The translations under genes were made by a program, and so were the position numbers. The notes beneath the pieces are model-generated. The model was given only the letters and a program-made list of their open reading frames with translations. It made no database searches and had not been told where the DNA came from. This document shows positions 1-5,317 of a stretch of DNA of 5,317 nucleotides, one piece after another. This DNA is from Pseudomonadota bacterium. GTDB lineage: Bacteria; Pseudomonadota; Gammaproteobacteria; Xanthomonadales; Marinicellaceae. Each line of letters opens with the position of its first letter. The stretch's first letter is position 1. Location of the stretch: positions 1 through 5,317 of the forward strand of contig QQUO01000051.1 in NCBI GenBank assembly GCA_008501575.1. The letters are read 5' to 3'.

Positions 1-22
1 TTGGAATCATTTCCTCACTTAA
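1..22 (+). CDS. atpE: 3' end of the ATP synthase c subunit (N-ATPase type), partial
   Basis: Only the last six codons and the stop are visible. Reading from base 2 gives W-N-H-F-L-T and then TAA at 20-22. N-ATPase c subunits, as I recall them, end in a segment like NPFWNH, and in this operon class atpE lies directly before atpF, so both the residues and the position fit. The c subunit forms the membrane rotor ring and carries the ion-binding site. That site lies upstream of the window, so Na+ versus H+ specificity cannot be read here. Two other frames are also open into this edge (stops at 30-32 and 34-36), so the call rests on the WNH match and on gene order. Confidence 0.6.
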
Positions 23-35
23 GCGTGATTAGATA

Positions 36-785
36 ATGGAAATTAACTGGTTTACAGTTGTCGCGCAAATAATCAACTTTCTGATTCTGGTGTGGTTATT
101 AAAGCGGTTTTTATACCAACCTGTGTCGGATGCCATTGACGCCCGCGAACAAAAAATCTCGGCACAACTGAAAGATGCCGCAGAGCAAAAAGCCGAAGCA
201 CAAAAGGCGCATGAATTGTTGCAACATAAAAACCAACAGTTTGAACAAGAACGCAGTGCCAAAATGGCTGAGGTGGAAGAGCAAATCAGTGCTGAAAAAG
301 CCCGTTTGTTTGCCCAGGCACGCGACGAATCAAACACGTTACGAGCTAAATATGAAGCGGCCTTGAAGCAAGAAGAACAGGACATCATTGCGCACCTTAA
401 ACGTAAAACCAGGGATGAGGTTTTCGCCATTGCCGGCCAGGCCTTGGCAGATTTGGCCGATACAGAGTTAGAACAGCGCTTGGTGGCTGTTTTAATCCAT
501 AAAATGCAGAGCTTAGATGACGAAAACAAAGATAAGCTCAAAAATGCCCTAAGCCATAAGGACCAGGTCGTCACCATCAAAAGTGTTTTTGAATTACCTG
601 ACTCAGCGAAGTTAGCACTCGAAAAAGCCATTTCCGCCATCAGCGGTTCAGCGCATGATATTGCATATCAAACGACACCGGAATTGGTCAGTGGTATTGA
701 AATAAATGCCAAAAACTATCAGCTGTCATGGAGTATAGAATCTTATCTGGATTCCTTAAAAGCAGATGTGGCGGCGCAAGATTAA
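36..785 (+). CDS. atpF: Alternate (N-type) F1F0-ATPase subunit b with delta-like C-terminal extension
   Basis: This is the peripheral stalk subunit that anchors F1 to the membrane sector. The 249-residue protein has one N-terminal membrane helix (about residues 5-24, with the b-type pattern Q11, N14, F15, then KRFLYQP at 23-29). A long Lys/Glu/Ala/Gln-rich coiled coil follows (about 35-130), opened by the conserved DAREQKI at 35-41. Ordinary b subunits are about 155-170 residues. The extra C-terminal part (about 135-249) resembles the C-terminal domain of the delta subunit: a helix around DLADTELEQRL (139-149), a strand VVTIKSVFELP (178-188), and TPELVSGIEIN (214-224) matching the delta pattern DPxLxGGxxI, followed by a terminal helix. 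No separate delta gene follows. The length and layout fit the alternate F0 subunit B family of N-ATPases. The ATG at 36 lies 13 nt after the atpE stop; no strong Shine-Dalgarno is seen, suggesting translational coupling. Confidence 0.93.
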   Translation: MEINWFTVVAQIINFLILVWLLKRFLYQPVSDAIDAREQKISAQLKDAAEQKAEAQKAHELLQHKNQQFEQERSAKMAEVEEQISAEKARLFAQARDESNTLRAKYEAALKQEEQDIIAHLKRKTRDEVFAIAGQALADLADTELEQRLVAVLIHKMQSLDDENKDKLKNALSHKDQVVTIKSVFELPDSAKLALEKAISAISGSAHDIAYQTTPELVSGIEINAKNYQLSWSIESYLDSLKADVAAQD

Positions 786-789
786 AGCC

Positions 790-2367
790 ATGACAAGCAA
801 TAAGCAACCCGGCATTAATCTCAATAACATCATCGCTGAGGTTTTTGAAGAAATAAGTCGCAGTAGAGATCAGTTTGTGCCTGATATTGGTTTACGTGAA
901 TTGGGGGTGGTTAACAGGGTTTCTGCAGGCATTGCCATGGTCAGTGGCTTACCGGGTACCGGTTTTGAAGAATTACTACAATTTCCGCATAATCTTTATG
1001 GCATAGCTTTTGATTTAAATGAAGATGAAATCGGTGTTGTTCTACTCGGTCGGGATGATCAATTACAAGCCGGTGATGTGGTTAAAAGAACCCATCGCGT
1101 GGCTGACATTCCGGTTGGTGATGATCTTATTGGCCGAGTGATTGATCCCATGGGCAATGCAATGGATGACAAGGGACCGGTTACCTCTGTACGGCGTTTT
1201 CCGATTGAGCGGCCGGCTCCGGCCATCATGAGTCGTGAAGCGGTGAATGAGCCCTTGCAAACCGGTATTAAAGTTATTGACACCATTATCCCCATCGGCC
1301 GCGGTCAGCGCGAATTGATTTTAGGTGACCGCCAAACCGGTAAAACGGCGATTGCCATTGACACCATTCTGAATCAAAAAGACAAAAACGTGCTGTGTGT
1401 CTATTGTGCCATCGGTCAACGCACCGCTTCGGTGGCAAAAGTTATTTCCGAGTTAACCGCTCAAGGCGCTATGGATTATACCGTTGTGGTGGTCACTGAA
1501 GGCAACAGCCCGCCTGGAATGCAATACATCACGCCCTATGCCGCCACCAGTGTGGCAGAATATTTTATGGAACAGGGGCGTGATGTTCTGATTGTCTATG
1601 ATGATCTGACCCATCATGCCAGGGCTTATCGGGAACTGTCGTTGTTATTGCGCCGTCCGCCCGGAAGAGAGGCTTTTCCCGGTGATATTTTTTATATCCA
1701 TTCGCGTTTACTGGAACGTTCGACCCATTTAAATGATGCCAACGGTGGCGGTTCCTTGACTGCTTTGCCAATTATCGAAACTGAAGCACAGGATATTTCA
1801 GCCTATATTCCGACCAATCTGATTTCCATTACCGATGGTCAGATTTATTTGTCGCCCAAGTTGTTTGAATTGGGTTTGTTGCCGGCGGTGGATATGGGTA
1901 AATCAGTGTCTCGGGTGGGTGGAAAAGCCCAGTTAAAAGCCTATCGTAAAGTATCCGGTAACTTAAAGCTTGCCTACGCACAATCCGAAGAATTACAAAC
2001 CTTTGCCCGGTTTGGTACCCGTCTCGACGATCACACCAAACAGGTGATTGCCCATGGCAGACGCATCCGCCAATTATTTAAACAGCCGGAAATGCAACCG
2101 GTGCCGGTACCAGAACAGCTGATTGTGCTGTTGGCCTTAACCCATGGTTTATTTGATCAGGTGCCACTTGAACATATTGGTACGGCAGAGCTGGCGGTGC
2201 GCAAACAAGCTTCGCAATTACCCGCTGCCACAGTGCATGGAATATTTGCTTCTGAGCCATTGACTCAACAGGATGAACAAACCATTGTGGCCTTGGCAAA
2301 TGAAGCTTTACAGCCATGGCTTAAAGGTGATGAAACCATCAGTGATGTTCTGCAGGTTACACCGTGA
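790..2367 (+). CDS. atpA: Alternate (N-type) F1F0-ATPase subunit alpha
   Basis: This is the non-catalytic nucleotide-binding subunit of the F1 hexamer (three alpha, three beta). From the ATG at 790 it has 525 residues. The N-terminal beta-barrel domain includes VNRVSAGIAMVSGLPG. The P-loop GDRQTGKT lies at 179-186, close to its position in E. coli alpha. YCAIGQRTASVAKV has Gln where catalytic beta subunits carry Glu, which marks this as alpha. The segment VYDDLTHHARAYRELSLLLRRPPGREAFPGD is typical of alpha, and SVSRVGG carries the arginine finger (R375) that completes the neighbouring catalytic site. The all-helical C-terminal domain is complete. The frame is open upstream to an ATG at 766, which would overlap atpF by 20 nt and add a basic MWRRKIKA leader. 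I prefer 790 because it leaves a 4-nt gap and an N-terminus closer to the family. Neither start has a clear ribosome binding site. Confidence 0.96.
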   Translation: MTSNKQPGINLNNIIAEVFEEISRSRDQFVPDIGLRELGVVNRVSAGIAMVSGLPGTGFEELLQFPHNLYGIAFDLNEDEIGVVLLGRDDQLQAGDVVKRTHRVADIPVGDDLIGRVIDPMGNAMDDKGPVTSVRRFPIERPAPAIMSREAVNEPLQTGIKVIDTIIPIGRGQRELILGDRQTGKTAIAIDTILNQKDKNVLCVYCAIGQRTASVAKVISELTAQGAMDYTVVVVTEGNSPPGMQYITPYAATSVAEYFMEQGRDVLIVYDDLTHHARAYRELSLLLRRPPGREAFPGDIFYIHSRLLERSTHLNDANGGGSLTALPIIETEAQDISAYIPTNLISITDGQIYLSPKLFELGLLPAVDMGKSVSRVGGKAQLKAYRKVSGNLKLAYAQSEELQTFARFGTRLDDHTKQVIAHGRRIRQLFKQPEMQPVPVPEQLIVLLALTHGLFDQVPLEHIGTAELAVRKQASQLPAATVHGIFASEPLTQQDEQTIVALANEALQPWLKGDETISDVLQVTP

Positions 2368-3233
2368 TTAGTTTACAAAGAAGACAGCAAAGTGCCGGTG
2401 AGCTGGGATCGGTGGTGCGCACCATGAAAGCGCTGTCTACGGCCAATATCAGCCAATACCAAATGGCGGTTGAGTCTTTACAAATGTATTACCGCACCAT
2501 TTCTCTGGGTCTTTATGCCAGTTTTCAGCGCGGACAACTGGCTGTTATTGGTGAGGGTGCCAGGCAGAGGAAACCAACAAACGTGGCAGTCATTTTTGGT
2601 TCAGATCAGGGCTTGGTCGGTCGATTTAACGATTCCGTGGCGGAATTTGGGCAGCAAAGCTTAGAACATCTGCCCGGAATTATTGAAACCTGGGCGGTGG
2701 GTGAGCGGGTGTATTATTTGCTGGCAGATGCCGGTCTGACGCCGACCAGACTGTTTCATGTGCCTAATTCAGTTTCTGCCATCACGCCACTGGTACATGA
2801 TATTCTAATTAAAAGTGAACAGTATCGCCAAAACAATCAGGATTATCGTTTTTATATTGTTCATAACAAGCCTTTGAATGATGAAGGCTATCTGCAATCA
2901 AGCCAACAGCTGTATCCTCCCGATAAAAAATGGCAGGAACAAATAACCGCGCTTCAATGGCCTTCAGAAAATTTACCTCAGGTTGTCGGTGCGACTGAAG
3001 ATACCTTGCGGGCTTTAATCAGAGAATACTTGTTTGTCTCAATATATAAAGCCTGTGCTGAATCCCTGGCGGCGGAAAATGCCAGCAGACTGGCTGCCAT
3101 GCAACGGGCCGAGAAAAATATTGATGAAATGCTGGAAGAATTAAAGCTCAGTTATAACAAGTTGCGAAAAAGTACCATTGATGCCGAGCTTTTTGATGTC
3201 ATTGCCGGATTTGAAGCCTTAGGGAGGCGCTAA
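2364..3233 (+). CDS. atpG: Alternate (N-type) F1F0-ATPase subunit gamma
   Basis: Gamma is the central rotor shaft linking the c ring to the alpha/beta hexamer. The protein has 289 residues, the usual gamma length. The N-terminal helix (about 3-45, with VVRTMKALSTANISQYQ) and the C-terminal helix (about 225-289) form the coiled shaft. The C-terminal signature is clear: ESLAAENASRLAAMQRAEKNI at 233-253, then a YNKLR element and a final DAELFDVIAGFEAL, matching the gamma pattern E-x3-R-M-x-AM-x2-A and RQ-x-IT-x-EL. The central Rossmann-like part has SDQGLVGRFN at 80-89, matching canonical SDxGLCGxFN with Val for Cys. The start is GTG at 2364, overlapping the atpA stop by 4 nt (GTGA), with a partial Shine-Dalgarno GCAGG at 2352-2356, so translation is probably coupled to atpA. 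It is the last gene of the operon, as usual for N-ATPases. Confidence 0.93.
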   Translation: MISLQRRQQSAGELGSVVRTMKALSTANISQYQMAVESLQMYYRTISLGLYASFQRGQLAVIGEGARQRKPTNVAVIFGSDQGLVGRFNDSVAEFGQQSLEHLPGIIETWAVGERVYYLLADAGLTPTRLFHVPNSVSAITPLVHDILIKSEQYRQNNQDYRFYIVHNKPLNDEGYLQSSQQLYPPDKKWQEQITALQWPSENLPQVVGATEDTLRALIREYLFVSIYKACAESLAAENASRLAAMQRAEKNIDEMLEELKLSYNKLRKSTIDAELFDVIAGFEALGRR

Positions 3234-3263
3234 AAAAAAGATTAAATGGTTCAGTTTTTTTAG
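3230..3263 (+). terminator. Weak A/T-tract hairpin after atpG, possible operon terminator
   Basis: CTAAAAAAA at 3230-3238 can pair with TTTTTTTAG at 3255-3263, giving a 9-bp stem around a 16-nt loop. The left arm overlaps the atpG stop codon. The stem is almost wholly A:U and lacks the GC core of a typical intrinsic terminator, although the right arm supplies a U tract. It is the only hairpin I found close to the operon end. The operon could equally terminate by Rho or read into the next gene. Confidence 0.25.
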
Positions 3264-3345
3264 TTTCTGAGTAGTTTACCCTTTTCTTTTTGTGTATATA
3301 AAAAAGGCCTTTATTCCAAATATAAAAAAACACTAAATATTACCT

Positions 3346-3374
3346 ATAGTCGTCATACACGCAATGACGTCTAT
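3346..3374. promoter_or_regulatory. 11-bp inverted repeat, candidate operator
   Basis: ATAGTCGTCAT (3346-3356) and ATGACGTCTAT (3364-3374) are inverted copies with one mismatch in 11 positions, separated by 7 nt. The repeat ends at the base before a TATAAT hexamer, so it fills the -35 to -10 region of the predicted promoter. A dimeric repressor or activator bound here would directly affect transcription of the gene at 3450. No poly-T tract follows, so a terminator role is unlikely. The bound protein is unknown. The downstream AraC-type regulator is one candidate, although AraC-type sites are often direct repeats. Confidence 0.5.
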
Positions 3375-3380
3375 TATAAT
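3352..3380 (+). promoter_or_regulatory. Candidate sigma-70 promoter for the AraC-family gene
   Basis: A perfect -10 consensus TATAAT lies at 3375-3380. With 17-bp spacing the -35 position is GTCATA (3352-3357), matching TTGACA at only three of six bases, so an activator may be needed. Transcription would begin near 3387, leaving a leader of about 60 nt before the ATG at 3450. The surroundings are AT-rich, which lowers the weight of a lone -10 match, but its abutment to the inverted repeat supports the call. Confidence 0.45.
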
Positions 3381-3449
3381 GTTAGATTTCATGCATTAGA
3401 GCATCCCGGAAATAATATGCAAAATTGAATTTATTAAACAAGCTGAACC

Positions 3450-4574
3450 ATGAAATATATATTTTTAATTGCTACTTTTAATGCCTTGTTTTTTGCAATT
3501 TTGATTTTGCAGAAAAACAAGGTTCTATATGACAAAATATTAATCTACTGGCTGATATATTTAGGGTTGTATACCGGTAGTTATGCTTTTTTATCGGATA
3601 TATTATTTACAGACTATCATCTTCTGTCAGCAAGTTTTATTTCGCTGCTTATGTTGCATGGTCCATTCTTGTATTTATATATTTCTGCGTTGATAGACGA
3701 AGATTATCAGTTCAATAAAATGAGTCTGCTTCATTTTATTCCGTTTGTATTATTCAATATATTTATTTTTGTCAGTCCTTTATTTCCGGAAATTTCAGGG
3801 AGCATACGACTGGACCATGTAGAAAGCGAACACGGAAACTCTTTGTTGTTTGATTTATTTTTAATACTGACGGCTTTATCCGGTCCTGTTTATTTCATAT
3901 TATCCATAAGACTCTTTAAAATATTCGATATTAATATTTTTAACAACTTTTCTACAACTGAACATATAAACTTGGACTGGTTAAGAAAACTTGTTTATTC
4001 TTTTGCAATCATTTGGACTGGTTTAATCGTTTTTGCAACAATCCATCATGTTTTTCATCTATTCTCATGGATATTTTGTACCAATGGCTTATTTCTCTCT
4101 TTGTCCATTTTTATCATTTTAATTGGCTATTTTGGTCTTAAACAGAAAGAAATATTCATTCATTATCCTGATCAGACAATCGAATATGTAACGGCAAAAA
4201 AGACAAAATATGCAACTGTGTTACTGAATGAAACTGAAGTAGAGCAATATGTTAGTAAAATAAAAGCTTTTATGGATACAGAAAAGCCGTATATGGATGC
4301 TGACCTTACATTACCTGGACTGGCAACAAAACTTAAAATCCCTTCCCATCATCTTTCGCGGGTGATTAATGAAAATTTTGGTCTGAATTTTTTTGATTTT
4401 ATTAACCAATACAGGATTGAGGAAGTCAAAGCTAAAATGGCTAAGCCTGAATTTGATAATTTATCTTTTCTTACAATTGCTTTTGAAAGTGGGTTTAATA
4501 CCAAATCGGCATTTAACCGAGTTTTTAAAAAAATGACCGGGGTTACGCCCAGTGTATATAAAAAGCAATTATAA
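3450..4574 (+). CDS. Membrane-anchored AraC-family transcriptional regulator
   Basis: The 374-residue protein joins a polytopic membrane domain to a DNA-binding domain. Seven hydrophobic helices can be read at about residues 2-20, 30-48, 59-82, 92-112, 132-156, 180-203 and 210-230. They are followed by the YFGLKQKEIF segment typical of this group and a linker (about 231-280). The C-terminal AraC-type domain has two helix-turn-helix units: one with LTLPGLATKLKIPSHHLSRV (286-305), then NFFDFINQYRIEEVK, and a second ending FNTKSAFNRVFKKMTGVTP (349-367), the classic AraC signature. It is probably an inner-membrane one-component sensor that binds DNA in the cytoplasm; the ligand is unknown. The ATG at 3450 is the first usable start, since an upstream in-frame ATG at 3417 meets a stop three codons later. 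No clear Shine-Dalgarno is seen. The gene is much more AT-rich than atpFAG. It has its own promoter and terminator, so it is unlikely to belong to the atp operon. Confidence 0.9.
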   Translation: MKYIFLIATFNALFFAILILQKNKVLYDKILIYWLIYLGLYTGSYAFLSDILFTDYHLLSASFISLLMLHGPFLYLYISALIDEDYQFNKMSLLHFIPFVLFNIFIFVSPLFPEISGSIRLDHVESEHGNSLLFDLFLILTALSGPVYFILSIRLFKIFDINIFNNFSTTEHINLDWLRKLVYSFAIIWTGLIVFATIHHVFHLFSWIFCTNGLFLSLSIFIILIGYFGLKQKEIFIHYPDQTIEYVTAKKTKYATVLLNETEVEQYVSKIKAFMDTEKPYMDADLTLPGLATKLKIPSHHLSRVINENFGLNFFDFINQYRIEEVKAKMAKPEFDNLSFLTIAFESGFNTKSAFNRVFKKMTGVTPSVYKKQL

Positions 4575-4602
4575 AAATCACAATGAAGTCATAATATTGT
4601 TT

Positions 4603-4641
4603 AGAAAAGTCCAACTTTATAAAATGGGACTTTCTATTTTT
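4603..4641 (+). terminator. Intrinsic terminator after the AraC-family gene
   Basis: AAAGTCC (4606-4612) pairs perfectly with GGACTTT (4627-4633). The stem extends outward as AG/CT (4603-4604 with 4634-4635) across one bulged A, around a 14-nt loop. It is followed directly by ATTTTTG, giving a run of five U. It begins 28 nt after the stop at 4574 and separates this gene from the next. Confidence 0.7.
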
Positions 4642-4653
4642 GTTAAATGGGTA

Positions 4654-4742
4654 CTACATTATGAAGTAGGTCGCACAAGGTAAATACACAGCGTATATTT
4701 GTCCCAAGATATTCTTTTAATATCGAATTAAATCAATTTAAT
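4654..4742. promoter_or_regulatory. Leader with three short dyads upstream of the DUF6448-like gene
   Basis: Between the terminator and the ribosome binding site are three short symmetric elements. CTAC (4654-4657) and GTAG (4666-4669) flank 8 nt, forming a 16-bp partial dyad. GATATT (4708-4713) and AATATC (4719-4724) form a perfect 6-bp inverted repeat with a 5-nt spacer. ATTAAAT (4727-4733) and ATTTAAT (4736-4742) form a perfect 7-bp inverted repeat with a 2-nt spacer. I see no convincing -35/-10 pair; TATATT at 4694-4699 is a possible -10 without a good -35. In such AT-rich DNA short dyads arise by chance, so these are only candidate regulatory sites. Confidence 0.3.
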
Positions 4743-4745
4743 CTT

Positions 4746-4750
4746 GAGGA
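4746..4750 (+). promoter_or_regulatory. Ribosome binding site of the DUF6448-like gene
   Basis: GAGGA lies 7 nt before the ATG at 4758. It is the strongest Shine-Dalgarno in the window. It decides the start at 4758 over a second in-frame ATG at 4818, which has none. Confidence 0.75.
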
Positions 4751-4757
4751 TAAAAAA

Positions 4758-5317
4758 ATGAATTTAGAATCAAAAAGTCTCAATAGACTCGAAATACTTA
4801 AAAGCAATGTGCAATCAATGCGATTGGTTGTATTCAGTTCACTATTAATGGTCTTGGGTACATCCCCCGCTTTGGCACATTGCGACTCTTACGATGGTCC
4901 GGTCATTAATGACGCCACCAAAGCACTTGAAACTAATAATGTGGATTTGGTGCTGAAATGGGTTACGCAAGAACAGGAACCGGAAATCATACCTTTGTTT
5001 AATAAGACCAATGGTTTAAAAAGCGGTGATAAAGAAGTTTATGCCATTGTGGAAAAATATTTTTTAGAAACCCTGGTCCGCTTGCACCGCGAAACTGAAG
5101 GGGCTGCTTACACCGGATTAAAACCGGCCGGAACCACGAAACAAATTATTCAAATGACTGATAGAGCCCTTCAAGAAGAAAATGTGGATGATTTTTTACT
5201 AAAACTGAATAGCCATATTGATAAGGTGGTTCGTGAAAAATATCAAAAAGCAGCTGACCTCAATAAAGTAAAGAATAACTCAATTGAGGAAGGTCGCGCA
5301 TTTGTGGAAGCTTATGT
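4758..5317 (+). CDS. Exported DUF6448-like protein, 3' end cut by the window
   Basis: An open frame of 186 codons runs from the ATG at 4758 to the window edge without a stop. A signal peptide is visible: a long polar n-region (1-22), a hydrophobic core LVVFSSLLMVLG (23-34), and an SPALA-H cleavage site after A40, so the protein is probably periplasmic or secreted. The predicted mature chain begins H-C-D-S-Y-D-G-P (41-48). Further motifs are a helix with KALETNNVDLVLKWV (55-69), the segment YFLETLVRLHRETEGAAYTG (101-120) followed by LKPAG, and EEGRAFVEAY at the edge. From memory these match the DUF6448 family of unknown function, in which the HCD-x2-DGP and HR-x2-EG-x2-YTGLKPAG blocks are conserved. 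Conserved His, Cys, Asp and Glu residues make metal binding conceivable, but no activity is established. It follows the AraC-family gene behind a terminator, so it is transcribed separately. The missing C-terminal part is probably short. Confidence 0.8.
   Translation, partial: MNLESKSLNRLEILKSNVQSMRLVVFSSLLMVLGTSPALAHCDSYDGPVINDATKALETNNVDLVLKWVTQEQEPEIIPLFNKTNGLKSGDKEVYAIVEKYFLETLVRLHRETEGAAYTGLKPAGTTKQIIQMTDRALQEENVDDFLLKLNSHIDKVVREKYQKAADLNKVKNNSIEEGRAFVEAY

Noticed and set aside
29..640. 203-codon open frame on the - strand opposite atpF
   Set aside because: It is Ser/Ala/Cys-rich in the way expected of the complement of a Lys/Glu/Ala coiled coil, resembles no family I know, and lies wholly over a well-supported gene.
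766..789. Upstream ATG start for atpA at 766
   Set aside because: It would overlap atpF by 20 nt and add an atypical basic leader with no ribosome binding site. The ATG at 790 fits the spacing and the family N-terminus better, though the question is not fully closed.
3303..3312. 10-bp palindrome AAAGGCCTTT
   Set aside because: It has no loop, so it cannot form a useful hairpin, and it has no T tract or promoter element at a sensible distance. It is probably chance.
3292..4565. Shared GTGTATATAAAA at 3292 and 4552
   Set aside because: The second copy lies in coding sequence for the regulator's C-terminus, and the string is low-complexity A/T. I see no sign of a mobile-element boundary or attachment site.
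4818..4820. Alternative start of the exported protein at an internal ATG
   Set aside because: It would give a more standard-length signal peptide, but has no Shine-Dalgarno, whereas the ATG at 4758 has GAGGA at good spacing.
1..5317. CRISPR array, tRNA, rRNA or insertion sequence
   Set aside because: I found no regularly spaced repeats, no RNA gene, and no transposase or terminal inverted repeats by reading both strands.

Overview
The window covers the 3' end of an operon for an alternate, N-type F1F0-ATPase (the atpDCQRBEFAG class). It is followed by a membrane-anchored AraC-family regulator and the start of an exported DUF6448-like protein. All genes lie on the + strand. The gene content suggests a Gram-negative bacterium, most likely a proteobacterium, perhaps a gammaproteobacterium. 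That is inferred from protein style and moderate GC content; no taxonomic marker is present.

Region 1 (1-3233): the last codons of the c-subunit gene (atpE), then atpF (b subunit with a delta-like C-terminal extension), atpA (non-catalytic alpha subunit) and atpG (gamma). Packing is tight: 13 nt between atpE and atpF, 4 nt between atpF and atpA, and a 4-nt overlap between atpA and atpG, which starts with GTG. There is no separate delta gene between atpF and atpA. This matches the N-ATPase family, where the long b subunit appears to take over the delta role. Gamma is the last gene of the operon, as expected for this class.

Region 2 (3234-3449): an AT-rich intergenic stretch. It holds a weak A/T-tract hairpin just after atpG, then an 11-bp near-perfect inverted repeat directly abutting a consensus TATAAT box. 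This looks like a regulated promoter for the next gene.

Region 3 (3450-4757): a gene for a 374-residue protein with about seven N-terminal membrane helices and a C-terminal AraC-type double helix-turn-helix domain, followed by a good intrinsic terminator. Its composition is visibly more AT-rich than the atp genes. The leader of the next gene contains several short dyads.

Region 4 (4758-5317): the first 186 codons of a secreted protein with a signal peptide and an HCD-x2-DGP motif at the predicted mature N-terminus. It matches my recollection of the DUF6448 family and runs off the window edge.

The ATPase genes form one machine that couples ATP hydrolysis or synthesis to ion (in this class usually Na+) transport. 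The regulator and the exported protein are separate transcription units. They may be functionally linked, but that is inference. Nothing here is clearly a new multi-gene system. The most interesting points are the b-delta fusion, the operator-like repeat at the regulator promoter, and the possible regulator/exported-protein pair.
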